A stretch of DNA of 64,000 bases from Flaccisagitta enflata (GCA_965153355.1 OZ231126.1:68448001-68512000); one strand, 5' to 3'. Shown: positions 33,945 through 49,254, counted from the stretch's first letter. The notes: generated by a model from the letters alone, not told the origin. Program-made: numbers and translations.

Positions 33945-34742
33945 CTGCTTGGCGTCATCTGAAAGAGGAGATTTAGCTCTTTCTTAGCTGTTAATTTCAT
34001 GCGTAGCACCATTCAAGCCCAAAAAATGATCAACTTTCTCAAACTCCCTATGAGAAAAAAGGAAAACAACTTTTTTCGAATCTTCAAATCTCGACTTTTT
34101 CATGAAAATATCCCCACATTTTAATGATTAGTATTTGTTTTAACAGTATTTAATAGAAATAGCTATTTACGTATTTGAGTGATGGATCTTTTGTAGTCTA
34201 TCTGTAGCTTTTACAGGATAATGATAGTTTATAGATTATTAGCTTATGACGTCATTCATAGTTTTGTAAAGAAGAATACTTTAGCTATTTTACTACTCAA
34301 AGGATGGGATGGTTACTTACATTTCTGTTTTGGTAACTGACGTTTGATGTATAAGTACACTCTTTTTTACTTTTTTACAAGAACATCATTTTTTTTCTAA
34401 GGCTTCATGTTCTTATTTTCAAGGCCAAATGAAGCCTTCAATGTTCTTAGAGCGTTCTTAATTTCAAATACTATGTAAACTTTAGGAAACCTAATAATAT
34501 ATTATAACTCAATTATAATAAACATATTTCTATTAAATACTGTTAAAACAAATACTAATCATTAAAATGTGGGGATATTTTCATGAAAAAGTCGAGATTT
34601 GAAGATTCGAAAAAAGTTGTTTTCCTTTTTTCTCATAGGGAGTTTGAGAAAGTTGATCATTTTTTGGGCTTGAATGGTGCTACGCATGAAATTAACAGCT
34701 AAGAAAGAGCTAAATCTCCTCTTTCAGATGACGCCAAGCAGA
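33945..34742. repeat. Inverted repeat beside the gap, arms about 210 bp
   Basis: 33,945-34,155 (CTGCTTGGCGTCATCTGAAA ... AATGATTAGTATTTGTTTT) is the reverse complement of about 34,537-34,742. The loop holds one end of the TA element below. The arms contain an interior motif shared with the 1726-2133 family, so this may be one truncated and one complete copy in opposite orientation. Confidence 0.8.
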
Positions 34743-35396
34743 ATTCTGTGCGATTGATAATTTTGGAGCTATGATTTTCTGAATCTTTTTTTATTTTTCA
34801 CATCTTTCGCATTTTTCCCAAAAATTAAGAAATAAGTTATTGAAGTCTATTTGAATTTCAAATTGTCCCAGATTGTGCATGCTGGCAGCAAAGTCACTCA
34901 CTCTTTTAGTCGTGGAATCTATAAGAGGCTTTGTTCATCTGTCCATCAGTCCATCCGTTCGTCTGTTGGTCCATCAGTCTATCCATAGTGATCAAGCCAA
35001 AAGTGGAAAAACAAGCATTCTCACTCTCTCTTTCTCTCTCTGTCTCTTTCTCTGTCCGTCCGTCCGTCCATCTGTCTCTGTCTGTCTCTGTCCGTCCGTC
35101 CCTGTCCCTGTCCCTGTCTCTGTCTCTGTCTCTCTCTTTCTCTCTCTCTCTTTCTCCCTCGTTCTCTCAGCATTTACGACTTTTTTCTTACGGCGGTCAG
35201 CCGCCTTTATTGATAAAATATCATCTTGATTATACTAAAATTCAAGTGTTTTCTTAACGTACCTTAAATAATATCGCAAGTAAAATTATTTTCTCAAGAT
35301 TTGAAGCCTTCATATGTTCTTAAGATGTTCTTAATTATCGGGCCATTTGAAGCCTTGATGTTCTTATAAACTAGGTTCTTTTAAAAAAAAACAGTG
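34358..35396. mobile_element. Longer relative of the 1726-2133 TA element
   Basis: Ends CACTCTTTTTTACTTTTTTA and, reversed, CACTGTTTTTTTTTAAAAG; TA at 34,356-34,357 and 35,397-35,398. GAACATCAAGGCTTCAAATG and GGCCAAATGAAGCC blocks match the shorter element. A CTGTCC/CTCTCT-rich segment with a GTCACTCACTCTTTTAGTCG hairpin module (about 34,880-35,215) is inserted in it. Confidence 0.75.
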
Positions 35397-35398
35397 TA

Positions 35399-35663
35399 TT
35401 AGCTTTCCTTCAATCTCAACAAATACTGTGAATACATTGCGGTTCGTTTGTTTACACATTTTGCAATACTTTGCTTGATGTTTTATCACCTCACTTGTGA
35501 TAATTAGGTATGACAGAAATCGTCAATCAGTCTGTTGGTAGTGAATTGCTGAGAGGTCTTTTGCCGCACAAAATAATCAAACATCGACGTCAAGATTATC
35601 CAGTTATCCCTTCACCCATTTCTTCAAGATAAGAAGTCAAGAAGTAAAAAGCTTCAAAATTAC
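35399..35663. other. Spacer DNA, nothing recognised
   Basis: AT-rich, 265 bp between two mobile elements; no open frame of interest. Confidence 0.5.
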
Positions 35664-36945
<1,282 letters not shown>

Positions 36946-37311
36946 AAAAACCCTTTTCAAGAGACAGATGTAGAGTTGGCTGCTTGTGCAAGCGAGTCAG
37001 TCATTCTACCACGATTCTACCGCGATGGGTACACGCATGGATGCCCTGTCTACACAGTTGGACGGAGGCAGTTAGTCAAGACACTACAAGTCTGGATCCC
37101 TCAAGAGACAGGTCCGTAGTCACTGTGCCCCGATTGTCGCATTAGCACCGATACAACCCTGAACAACATCCTTCGTTTACAACTAGAAACTGGCAGTCGC
37201 GGCGACGGTTTACAGTGCCCCTAGGCGGATAACAACAGCCGTATGGCCGGAACGTCTGAATTGTTGTTCAAGTATGCTGGTGTAAAGAACGTTTTCAAAA
37301 CGCTCGAACTT

Positions 37312-37581
37312 CAGATGGGAATGAGTCTTCAGTCCGGACGACAATCCAACACATTCAGTGGGGATTAAATACGTTTGATTGATCTTCTTTGTCAGACACT
37401 GGCAGTTATAAACAGATGATTCTACGTTTTCAAAACGCTAGAACTTCAGATGGGAATGAGTCTTCAGTCCGGACGACAATCCAACACATTCAGTGGGGAC
37501 CAAATATGATGGATTGATCTTCTTTGTCAGACACTGGCGGTTATATAAGTATAGACGGTTCTACGTTTTCAAAATGCAAAA
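37312..37581. repeat. 135-bp tandem duplication in kinesin intron 1, right arm only
   Basis: TTCAGATGGGAATGAGTC, then CAATCCAACACATTCAGTGG and CTTTGTCAGACACTGGC, occur twice with a 135-bp period. The left arm has one copy (26,290-26,400). Confidence 0.85.
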
Positions 37582-37686
37582 AAAACTTCAGTTGACTATG
37601 GAATGAGTCTACAGACGAACAAACTAACATTCAATTTAGACGGACGAGGATGTTGTGAATCTATATAACTATCATATATTCGTTAC

Positions 37687-37752
37687 CTCTTCACTGATGG
37701 GTCGAATCCTAAGCGCCACTGTGAGAGGCGATCCCGGATTCGAAGTCGCCAT
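37687..37752 (-). CDS. KIF19: KIF19-type kinesin exon 1, right-arm copy
   Basis: Encodes the same 22 residues ([22 protein letters not shown]) as 26,086-26,151, with a GTAACG donor. No other kinesin exon follows on this strand before the gap: 33,945-37,076 is mobile-element DNA. So in this window the copy is a 5' fragment, either because the other exons are out of the assembled contig or because it is a real truncation. Confidence 0.8.
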
Positions 37753-39264
37753 TTCTTCCTTTCCTTTCTTTATCAATGCTTCCAACAAACGGCCTTGATG
37801 ATTTGGCCCTTAAGCCACGGCATGTTTGAACTCATCGAGTTCAAATGTTCAAATGGAATGAGACTTTTTGTAGAGTTTTATGTGTTTAGTTTTTTTGGGG
37901 GGTTTTGAGCAAATTCGAAATCACAAATGACTAATGTAGCGTTGAGCTTTTATTGTTGTTGTCGTTGTTGATCAAAGGCAGTGCGGCAATGTGTTTTTTT
38001 TTTCAGTTCTCATATTCCAACGCCCGAGCTGTGAAAGCGCATTCGGCAGAAGAGGATCTATCCCTCGGCAAAAGGGTTTCTTTTTTCAACCCATCGTCGT
38101 AAGCCTACTATTACAAATACTGAAACTACAAGGTCATAATTGGCAGATTTAAAAAGAGGAGAATGTCATATCGAGGAAGACCAAAGAAGACAGAAAGACG
38201 ACAAATGGCCTTCAACTTCACTCCCTATGTACGAGTTTAAAGACCCTTGACCCACTGGATCATCTCAGGCACGTTTTCCTTGGGATAAACAAGGGTAAAC
38301 AACTTCGATCGTGTCGAGGCGCCAAAGGGGTTGGATTATGATAGATCAAGGTTCCGGGAAGTCGAGCGAATATTGCCGCTGTTTATTCCGTTTCTTTAAG
38401 ACCGCGCGCAAAACAAAAAAAAATCTTCGGAGAATCTTTGACAGGAGGGGAAATTAGAGGGCTTACCAGAAAATGTCGAGGAAAGGCAGTATTAGAATTC
38501 AAAGACAGACAAGAGGGAAATACAGTAAAAGTGGATGAAGAGGAAGAAGCAGAGAAAAAGGTAGGAGACAGAATTTAGGAAAAGAGAGAAGGAAAAGACA
38601 GACAAAGGAAGAACAAGGACGAGGACAAAGCAAGAACAAGGACGAGAGGACATAAAAGTGCAAAAAGATGAAAGAACGACAGAACCAACACCGAAAAGGA
38701 ACCAAAGAAACAAAACAAAACACAAGAATATGACAGAGACAGGAGAAAGGGACAGAAACAGTTGACAGAAAACAAAAACTTTCTGAAAAAGCGACAAGGC
38801 GTCAAAAGGAAAAGAAATAAAGAGGAACAGGGGGGGGGGGAGAAATCAAAGAAAAATGAAAAGAGAGGAAAGGGGAAAACGAAAAAAATAACTCATCGTC
38901 GGATCCAACACCTGTCATGTCAATTAGGCTCGAGTAATTCTGATTTGCCAAATTTGACGCCGTAAAACCGGAGACTTGATTTCATTTTTTTTCGTGGAGA
39001 GCGAAATCAGTGTCATTTTTCGGGACGAGGATATCTCAAGACAATGATCCATGACAAAATCCCCTTCCCTTTCATGGAATGAGTGAAAGTACAATAAAAT
39101 GCAAAGCGGGCATTACGGCGGAGAAACAATCGTAGACGCACTGGAGCCGATAACCTTGTAAAATAATTTGATTCCATCATCTTGTTTTACTCCATCTCCG
39201 GGGAAGATCAGGTTTCAACTCGAAGGAATATCTTATTTTCAAATATCTTGTTTTCGATATTTTT
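37753..39264. other. Intergenic DNA upstream of right-arm kinesin exon 1
   Basis: Counterpart of 24,599-26,085. Purine-rich on this strand at 38,470-38,880. No gene seen. Confidence 0.5.
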
Positions 39265-39496
39265 TGTCGCGTGCTAAGCGATTCTTTGAACCGCTTTGTT
39301 GGTCGGTCAGTCCTGCTCCTAGTCTTTAAGTATACCGACCGCACGCGACTTGTAAGGTCGGTCGGTCTTTGAACCGCTTTGTTGGTCGGTCGGTCGGTCG
39401 GTCGGGCCCCGTTTGCTTTTTCAAATTTTAGGCGTCTTTTGCATAACTGCTCCTAGTCTTTCAGCTTACCGACCTATAAGGTGTCGGCCTTGTTTT
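39265..39496 (+). mobile_element. AGTCGCG-family element, right-arm counterpart
   Basis: GTCGCGTGCTAAGCGATTC start, GGTCGGTC runs, GTGTCGGCCTTGTTTT end. Same locus as 24,206-24,598 but 160 bp shorter. Confidence 0.65.
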
Positions 39497-40364
39497 AATC
39501 ATTTGAAGGTCATGGATCTCCGGTGCGATGGGACCCCGAGTTTCCTCAATTAGATTATTGAACGGCGCTAATTAGGAGGGGGAGGAGGAGGAGGCTTTAT
39601 AATTTCCCGCGGATGCTCCCCGCCTCCCGTCCTTTCGGTTAGTCCGTCCGTAATTTCATCAAGTCTAATGACCTAATATGCATATATGTCAATGACCACT
39701 CAATACCTATTCTCCTTTACATTCATTTATGGCCTGGTGTTAGGTTAAAATGTTGTACAACTTTAAAAAGGTTTTACTGTAATTTCAGCAATTAGTGGGC
39801 TTTTTAACTGGCATACGTTCTACATGTTGAACCCAACTGTCAGCACGGCAAAGTAGGTGGGTAAGTGTAGGGGGGGGGGGGGAAGTTGTGCAAAGACGTC
39901 CTCGCTTGTGCGTACGTGGTTCGTTTGGAACCCTCAGAAATATTTATTTTCTCTTCTCGCCCCCTGTGCCACGGCGCGCAAGAAGGAAGTTGGGTTTCTG
40001 TTTTGAAAATTTAGTGTCAACAGAATGAGTGGCATTTCGGAAATATCAGAATTGAGATTCGCGTCCGCTCAGATCCGAGTTTTTAATAAAACCAAATGAA
40101 ATCCTGGAATCTGGAAGTCGGGAAATAACAGGTTGGTGTTTAGACAAAGATCTACAGTACGCCGATTCAGGAACACTCAATTTTCGATTAGGATGGCGAC
40201 AATGGGCTAAATTTGTTGATTCTTGTTAGCATAACATTCTTTGAAAATTTCATTGTCCTTAATGAACTAAACCAAAAAGCATATTGGGTTTGAAATTCAA
40301 AAAAATATATAAAATATGAGAGATCTTTTTTGTGTTTTTTTTTCAGTTTCAATCTTGGCTTAGA

Positions 40365-40476
<112 letters not shown>

Positions 40477-42096
40477 ATTTGTGTAATTGTATTCGGTGAG
40501 TCCCTGTCAAACCTCAAATCAGACCTTTCAAGAATCCCAACTATTTGGGGTACCTCCAAACCCCAAATCTACTCTCTAGGTCTTGATGTTCTGTAGGACA
40601 TGGGGGGGGGGGGAATTTTCACACTTCTGTCAATCTATCTGACCCCAAGGCTTACCCTCATTCAACATACTAATGCTTGAAATCAGCTCTTACAGTCTTT
40701 TAAATAACCACCATAGGCCTGAAATTTCTTTCAATCTCGTCATTTCTCTTACACCTAAAGCTCCTATCCAGACCAAGGCCTCCAATCATGGATGGCGAGA
40801 GCGCTGCTTCAAGGCCTTATTAAGACCACAGATCTGCTTCAGGGCGGAACAAACCTGGTTGAGGTACAAGAAAGCTGATAAGGGTAATATGCGGTTAGCA
40901 ATACCCATTGCAGGGGTTCATTTGTCTGTCCTCTCCATCTATAATTTGTGGCCTTGGAGTCCAAGAGGGATAATAAGAAGCCTGCAAGGGCTTGTTAGAG
41001 ACCTATCAGGGCTGATTCTAGGCCTGAGAGGACTGATTCCGGGCCTGAGAGGGCTGATTCCCCTTAGTTCTGATTCTAGCCCTAAAAGAGCTAATTTGAG
41101 GTATGATAGGGTTGAATTAGTCCTAAGAGACCTGAGAAGCCTAATATGAGGCCTGAGAAGGCTAATTTCAGGCCTGATTTGAAGCCTGAGAAGCCTATGA
41201 ACACCCTGAGCAGGAAAGGGAGGACAGGTTTCAGGCCTGAGTAAGCAGATTTCAGGCCTGAGAGGGCAGATTAAATGCCTGAGAGGGCAGATTTCAAGCC
41301 TAAGAGGGCAGATTTCAGGCCTGAGAGGGCAGATTTCAGGCCTGAGAAGGTCTGGGGGAACTTACAAATGATTGGACAAACGAACGAATGAATGGATGAT
41401 CAAAAGTCTTCCTGCCTTCTACAGGACTTCGTCCCCTTCGGGGCCGCTGCCCAAAAAGCAGCAACAAAGTGGAATCTGAGAGGGCAGATTTCAGTCCTAA
41501 AAGGGCAAATTTAAGGCCTGAGAGGACAGGTTTCAGTTCTGAAAGGGCAAATTTTAGGCCTGAGAGGGCAGATTCAAGGTCTAAGAGGGCATATATCGGG
41601 CCTAAGAGGGCAGATTTTAGGCCTGAGAAAGCAAATTTCAGGCCTGAGAGGGCCTGGGGGGAAGAAGTAACGAAAGAACGGACAGTAGTATCAACAGTTC
41701 CACAGGACTTTGTCCCCTTAGGGGTCGCTGCCCAAAAACCTGAAGGCTGATTTTGGTGAGGCTAGAGGGCTCAAAGCGGATTTGAGGTTTAGGAGGTCCA
41801 GAAAGACAACAAAATCTAAAACATCCCGTGCTTGAGAGGTCTGTCCCATTTTGATTAAAGGACCTGATTCTTGGGATCCAACAAGTATTATTGAATCTTA
41901 ATTGCTTGAAACAGAAACTCATAGCAAGGTCAAAAATTGTCCAGCTAGTTGATGGTAAATAAAAGAATTTGCTGTTGTGCCCTATGTAAGAGAGAGCCAA
42001 GTGGACAGTACTTTTAGGCCTGAAAGAACTGATTAAATGCTTAGGATGGCTGATTTGAGGCTACTGAATAATGACACACTCAAAGGCACCATTGAG

Positions 42097-42097
<1 letters not shown>

Positions 42098-42195
<98 letters not shown>

Positions 42196-42263
42196 AACTG
42201 ATTAAATGCTTAGAAGGGCTGATTTGAGGCTTCTAAATAATGACACACTCAAAGGTACCAATG

Positions 42264-42337
<74 letters not shown>
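42098..42337. repeat. Two (CA)n runs
   Basis: The runs are separated by a duplicated GATTAAATGCTTAG...GGCTGATTTGAGGC unit, so the run and its flank were duplicated together. Confidence 0.95.
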
Positions 42338-42341
<4 letters not shown>

Positions 42342-43003
42342 TACACACACTCTAAGCCAAGATTGAAACTAAAAAAAAAAATATCTCTCATATTTGCCAT
42401 ATTTCTTAGAATTTCAAACCCAATATGCTTTTTGGTTTACTTCATTAAGGACCACAAAATTTTCAGGGAATGTTATGCTAACAAGAATCAACAAATTTAG
42501 CCCATTGTCGCCATCATAATCGGAAATTGAGTGTTCTTGAATCGGCGTAATCTACAGAGATCGCCGTTTCAAATATCGAAATATTTTGTCATTTGTAATC
42601 ACGATGACGTTTCATATGACGTTTACTATCCAATCATCAACCTGCGCAATTACGCACAGCGAAATAAATAAAGATGATGATAAAGTGCCGCACACATATC
42701 GCCTGAGGACCTTTTTGGCGACACATGGTCGTTCCCTACTACATAAACAACTCTGTCTCAAAAAAAAAAAGAAAAGAAAAACTTTGTGTAGAATTTCTAC
42801 ACAATTGGTTTCGCTGATTATTAGCAGTAGAAACTGAGAATCGCGCATGTTACACAATCCAAATTATCGAGCTCGGGGAGAGGATGTTGACCATGATCGA
42901 TCCCATCAATGAAAGTTTTTGTTCTGGGTCAACAACAGCTCGATACCTAGTCCCCACCTTTCGTATATCAAAATCTCCTATTAGAAATCAACATTGTTTC
43001 TTT

Positions 43004-44042
43004 TTACTGCGCTTGAAGCTGAGCAGGGACATCAAACTCGTACTCTTCGGCGTCGAGGCATTTGAACCAATGGCCGCAGGAGCAGCGCGTGGGAATGCCC
43101 TTGTAGACGTAGAAGATGACTGGAGCGGTGGTGTCCTCGTGACAAATGTGGGCGATCTGACGTTTGTTGTACATGGATCTCACGATGGTCGGGTTCTCTT
43201 TCGTGCCAGCGCCCATTTTGAAGTTCAATTCCCATGGATCCTCGATGCCCTGAAGTTGCGAAAAAAGTGAAACAAATGAGTGAACAGAGGGTTCAATACG
43301 CGACATTATCGTAAAACCCAAAGGGGTTGCCTGCAAGGTCACAGATTCGATATAAAAGCAAAACAGTTGAAGCTCAATTTCTCGTGCGAGTGGGCAAGAG
43401 TAGCATGAGCAAGAGATCGTTTCACTGCAAGAGCTTAGGATTAGGGTACTACCCTACACTTTCACAAATGATTAGGTCAAGCAGTTTTTCAATTTTCAAA
43501 TAGAAGAATAGATGGAAAATCATAATTGACAGTACTTCCGGTAAGCCTTTTTCATGCTCTTTTTCTTTCTGTTTTTTCAGCAGACTTTTCTAGTTATAGT
43601 TTTCTTAAAAACGCATGGGGGAGATTTGTTTACAAGAAAAATCAAAGCGCAGAATGCCATGGAAACGACCGGATAAAACTCATACAAATGAGTGATATAG
43701 ATCCTTTTCCGGTTATTAAACACTAGGCAGGGGCAAGCTCCTTAAAAAAATGGCCAAAAATGTAGAAAAAGCCTTGATAAGGTAAGACGCCGCCAAAGCG
43801 ACTCTTGAAATTCCAGCATTCTCCCAAGAACCCTAACTTACCGCGAGATGGCACAACTTTTCGTATCTTTCGATGCCGACGGAAGCTTGCAACGAATCGG
43901 GCGTCTTGATGTCTTTGGCCATGGAGACGGAACTGGTGGCGATGCCGCGTTGGGCGGGGGCGATGCCGCGTTGGGCGGGAGCGCCGCTCAGAGCCGGCCT
44001 CAAAACTGCCCGACAGACGGATGCCAAACGAAGGGCGGACAT
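43004..44042 (-). CDS. COX5B: COX5B copy 2, right-arm copy
   Basis: Exons 44042-43842 and 43249-43004, 148 residues. Identical in the mature region to the left-arm gene; the presequence has two APAQRG units instead of three. The intron (43,250-43,841) lacks the GGGCAGCGG insertions but has about 280 bp (43,409-43,690) not present on the left. Confidence 0.93.
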
Positions 44043-44358
44043 TTTGGAAAAATATTAATTCTTTTATTGATCTTGCAACTGAAACAGAAACTGACGGCGC
44101 GGTTAAAAAATAATAATAGGGACTACTTTCGAGGTAAGACCAATAATGACAATATAAGATCAGAGACGCAGCAATGCACACAGAATGTGGTCATTGAGAC
44201 GAAGTGACAAATCCATCTGATTTTCTGTTCCTATAGTTTAGCGTGATGTTCTCATTGATCTCCATTCACCACACAAGAGAGATTTCTCAACGGTCTGAAA
44301 AGAAATAAATAATTTCGTGCATATGCAGTCAATTCTGGAGCTCAACGTCTCCGACGGC

Positions 44359-46817
44359 TCATAACGGGTCGACAGGAACGAGTTTAAACCAATGTCCACA
44401 TTGACACTGCTGAGGATCGCCCTTGTAGAGATAGAACCATGTTATGTGACTCTGGTCCTCTTCGCAAATATGGCCGACAATTCGACGGTCGAACATAGAA
44501 GGTATCAAATCGGGATTGTCTCTGGATCCCAAACTGCCGCGGGACACGATTTTGAGGTCGAATGGATCATTCAAGTCCTGGAGCGCAATGAAGACAATTA
44601 TCAGTAATTACAAATTCAAATGGTTCTTAAATTAACTGGTCCTAGTCAAAAGGAGTGCCGATTCTGCTAAGCTTCCTCGTAGCAAAAAAATCTAAAAAGA
44701 GTATGGGTCAAACGGCGTTGTCAAACGGCAGTGTCAAACGGCAGTGTCAAACGGCAGAGTCAAACGGCAGTGTCAAACGACAGTGTCAAATGGTAAGGTT
44801 AAATGGCATTGTCAAACGGCGTTGACAGTCTACAAAGTTTCATCCAAATCCGTTGCAAAATCCCAAAGTTTCGCCAATTTTTCACTTTTAGATGGTAAGC
44901 TAGTTAGGTGGTAGGCCAGTTTGCCGTTTAGCATGCTAAAATCTTTATGCATCACAAACATATGTTGAGTCCTTCCATTTAGAGACTTCATACCAAGTTT
45001 CAACCAAATTAATTGAAAAATGCTGAAGTTTTGCACGTTTTTCACTTTAAGGCTGGTAGGTTGGTTGGGTGGTAGGCCGGTATGGTCGGTTAGCATACTA
45101 AAATCTTTATGAATCAAGGAAAGGAAATAAGGGAAAGCAATATAGCACTAAATGAAGAAGTTGATAACCCTCTTCATGATCTTGAAACTGTCATCTCTAG
45201 TGATGAATATCAATGCTTCAGAGTTGGAATGTAGGGTGAAGTGGGGTAAAATGGGTCACTTTTTCAAATGTTTTTTTGATATTGCGTAATTTCTTGACAA
45301 AATGAAGAATTTTACAGATGATTATGGACATTGTGTGTTTCCTCTACTCCCACAAAAAAGGAAATTGCCTCCAAAAAGATCAGTGCAGGGGGCAGCCCTC
45401 CTTTTTGTGAACGGATAAGTGACCCATTTTACCCCACCCAGGTGGGGTAAAGTGGGTCACTTATTTTTTTTCAATAATATCCACAATTTACTTATCTCAA
45501 GTGATCAATTCTTACGCATTAGTAAGAAAAGAATAGTTTTATACTTCAGTTGAGTCAAAAGTATCATCAAACGGCAAATATTGTTGAGTTTTGAATAAAA
45601 TGATATGCAAATGATGTTTTGACATTAAACTCTAAACTCATTAAAAAACTTTGAAAAAGGATGGAAAATTATGAAAATGGGGAAAACGAGCTTTATATCA
45701 TGCACTTTAACCTATGAGCAGGGATAGCAAGCTTTTCACTGAAAATTTGGTGATTTTAGCAGGGTGACCCGTTTTACCCCACATTACTAAAAATTAATTT
45801 CTTAGCTAAATAAAGATAAAAACTGAAAAACATCACTGTCCACATTTGACCACCCGTCCGTAGTATGTAGGCGATGGGCAATAATATTCTTCCTCCATTT
45901 GGTCTCCACAGCAACCAGAACTTCTGGCAGAAGTTGGTTTCAAAAGCAGCAACGCCGAAATTTTTTATTTGTAAATATTATTGCATTACACATCAGTGCA
46001 ATTATGAAATGGGGCAAATGTTTGTCTTGGAGTACTACAAGGCATCCTTTTCATAACAGATAAATTCGCTTCATTTCACAAGATTATTTCAAAATTAAAA
46101 AAAAAAGTTAAGTGACCCATTTTACCCCGCTGACCCATTTTACCCCACTCTACCCTACAACAGTCAAAATTACCGACCACTTATCATCAAACTGCCAAAT
46201 GCCATTATCAAAAATGATATCTTAGCCACATGTAAAGCCACAGCTGAAACAGATTTTTAAGTTCTTTCCTCTTCTTTTTTTCATTCCTTCCTTTCTTTTT
46301 CTTCCCTCATCCCTTCCTTCCCTCATTATTCCCCTTTGCTGAATGCATCAGATGCACTAAGACCCTCGCCTACCGCGTAGCAATGCTACGAAGCTACACA
46401 CAATCGGCACCTCTGCTAGTCAAAGATTCCTAGACCCAAGGGTCATTCAACAGCGGGAACCAATGAGTAAGAGTAGGGCAAACATGCATGCATGCATATC
46501 GCAGACGGTTATTAACTCATTAACAAACCTTTGCAATATGCAAATGTGAGTGGCGAATCTCCTTTTCCTAACCCTTTTTACTCCGCCACACCAATTCAGC
46601 TACAAGATCAGCTTACCGCTAATTTCCCTCGCTTATCCGTTGTGGTGAGGGCCGTCTGATTTTCGTCCGTATCCGGCTCTAAAATTTGAATCTCTCTTTT
46701 CAATCTCGTCGCGGAAGTAGCTATGGTTCGACGAGCGATATTACACGGCTTCAAAGTTTGTTCCACAGCGGGTCGAAGCACCGACGCGCAAACACGAGTT
46801 AATCTTAAAGCTGCCAT
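44359..46817 (-). CDS. COX5B: COX5B copy 1, right-arm copy
   Basis: Exons 46817-46617 and 44577-44359, 139 residues, one V to I difference from the left copy. The intron carries the older shared element and a private GGGTGAAG element but lacks the 428-bp MITE. Confidence 0.94.
45234..46155. mobile_element. GGGTGAAG...ACCC element at a TA site, right arm only
   Basis: Ends GGGTGAAGTGGGGTAAAATG and, reversed, GGGTAGAGTGGGGTAAAATG, with GGGTAAAATGGGTCA repeated near both ends and inside (about 45,418-45,460). TA at 45,232-45,233 and 46,156-46,157; left arm empty site at about 20,057-20,065. 922 bp, AT-rich, no coding sequence. Second copy at 57,548. Confidence 0.88.
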
Positions 46818-47017
46818 TGTCTGTATTGTTTATATACACCGATTGTGTAATAATGATAAATCTTTAGCCAGCCCAGGCGGTCTACGCCTTGTCAAATACT
46901 CTTCTAAGCTGTAATGTAACGAAAGAAATCAACAATGAAGAGGCAATCCTGAAATCAAATCAAGATCATCGCACAAGAACAATTCCGGCAGCTTTGAAGC
47001 CGATCTTCTTTCATCGA

Positions 47018-47762
47018 TCAAGACGCTCCGATGGATTTGGGATTGAGTTCAGCGGCGAGATTCTTCTTCCTTTGAATGTCATCGATGAATTCGGTTCCCA
47101 AACATCGTTTGCCAGTCACTGGATCAATCGTCGATCCCGTGGGAAAAACAATCTGGGGGAGGATTCGTCGGATCGGAATGAAAGGAATCGTTAGCAGATA
47201 TATCAGTGAATTGATGGATTGATTGGATAAATACAATAACACCCAGTAATCTGTAGCATAAACTAGCACTTGAGACTTTACCCCGGGGTTGCTTTGAGTC
47301 GCTCGGGATTGCATCAGGATTGATATCATAGTTTATCATGTTTGTGATGTTATTGATAACAAAGGTATTTTTGTAATTTTGCCTATACTGCAACCCCAAG
47401 CGACTCCCAACAACCTCGGAGTTTCATCTCACCTCAGATTACCCAGAAAAAAAAAAGAGCATTGATTTGTATAAGTCACAGCAGAGGATTCGTTCTCCAG
47501 AAAAAGCGCGTAGTTTTCTCACCTTGTGTACCGTATGTTTAATGTCGATGGCGTAGGTCTCTGGCAACTCTTTTAACAACACAATGTCCCCTTGTTGGGC
47601 GGTATTTCCTTTGTTCAGCACCCAAAATTCTTCAGGTTCGTTAAAGTGAAAGCGAAACCTGTCGTTAAACACCATATGAACCGTTTTCACTTTGACAAAG
47701 TCGTGTTTCTTCCCGTGCAACACTTTGGCCAGTTGCAATAAATGTCTCGTCACTTTAGACAT
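47018..47762 (-). CDS. MRPS17: MRPS17, right-arm copy
   Basis: Exons 47762-47523 and 47152-47018, 124 residues; one H to N change near the C-terminus (KKNLAAE). Intron 370 bp with nothing else recognised. Confidence 0.92.
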
Positions 47763-48037
47763 GATTTTAGTCTTTTTAATGTAAAAAGTAGCGCCTATCC
47801 CAACTTCGAACCAGGTTAAGTATGTAAACACGACTGAAAAACGTCAACAGTGAGGAATAAACAACAGAAATGGCGATTGGCGTGTAGAAAATTAACTTTA
47901 ATAATGACAAATTGTAAACATGATTTGGAAATCACATCCAAAAGGGGATCAATAATATTTGTAAATAATATATGTAAATAGTCAGTGTAGAAATTAGAAA
48001 ACGTCGCCTGCGATTATCACGTTTGACAGTCATCAAG

Positions 48038-48954
48038 CTAGGAGATATCCGAATCTCCCGCATTATCATCATCATCATCATCGACGCCCGTTAGCGCCAC
48101 TGCATCCTTTGTTGACTTGCGCCTAATTTCAGCTTTCCTCATCCTCTGCCAAAGACGATACTCGTACATAACGGCGTCTTGTCGGTTACGTTTCCAAGCG
48201 TCACTCGGACGGATTTCAGGAGGGCGAAAAATAGATTTCGGCGCAACTTTGAATTCATCCAACGCAAAAAGCCTATCGCGAGAATGAACTCTCGAATGAA
48301 TCTTTCACCGTACATAATGATCTGACGCCATTTGCAATAACAATAACAGGTCATATCAGTTAGGCTCACTTGTTGGCACGCGCGCATTCGAACACATAAT
48401 GTACGGAAACAATCGGAGCATCGCAGCGAGCGCATATACTTAACGTCGGACCTAGTAAGATGAGATAAAATGTTGAAGCGAGATAGGATGAATGAGTTAG
48501 ACATGTCCAAATCAGGAGAACTTCCAAACTATGGACGATTTTGGTCTGATTAAAGAACTGCACCAGAAGTTCGCGTATTTAACAAAAACTACACACCAAG
48601 ACCGGTCGAAGGCACCAGATGAACGCTTTTATGATTTGGCCAGTCCTCGTCGCCGATGGCGGCTTGTGTTTCGACGGCGTCATGGGCGTTGGTAAGGAAG
48701 ACGCCTCCACCCGCCCGAATCACCGACTTCAACAACGCCCCCTCGGAGAGAAATGGCTTCGCTTTAAAAGACGCGAAACCGAAGATCAGCTGAGCTTCAT
48801 CGTGAGGATCGACAAAGAGTGTGGACGATATACCGTAAGCTTCGAAACGCAAATCCCAAACCGAGTCGAGATAGTGTTCCTCCGCGGCATTGCCTTTCCT
48901 TTTGGAGGAGGATTGACTCTCCTGAGAGCAACTCGACTGAGAACTGGCGAACAT
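48038..48954 (-). CDS. Unrecognised protein, right-arm copy (224 residues)
   Basis: Exons 48954-48597, 48451-48370, 48272-48038. Same splice sites and phases as the left gene. Changes are conservative (for example HFVFEC to HYVFEC) except in the Asp-rich tail, which is three residues longer. Confidence 0.75.
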
Positions 48955-49254
48955 TGGATAGATAATCGTGGTGGAAGCGACGATCAATGATCACGAAACG
49001 ACGAAGGGTGGTCAAGAAAAATCACCTTTGAATAATCAATTTCAATTTTTCTTCTAAAATAAGTCAATCGGGGTTACGCGACGGGCTCGCGAATGTGTAC
49101 GATTCTGTAACAAGTGAAAAATGTAGATGGCAGCGCTTTTTGCGACATCTCCAATATTTCCGCAAGAACAAGTCTGAAACCGCATCCCCCGCACACAGAA
49201 ATTCTCATTTGTCGCGTATCATCCAGCTGCACAAAATTTTGGCCGATTTTGAGC

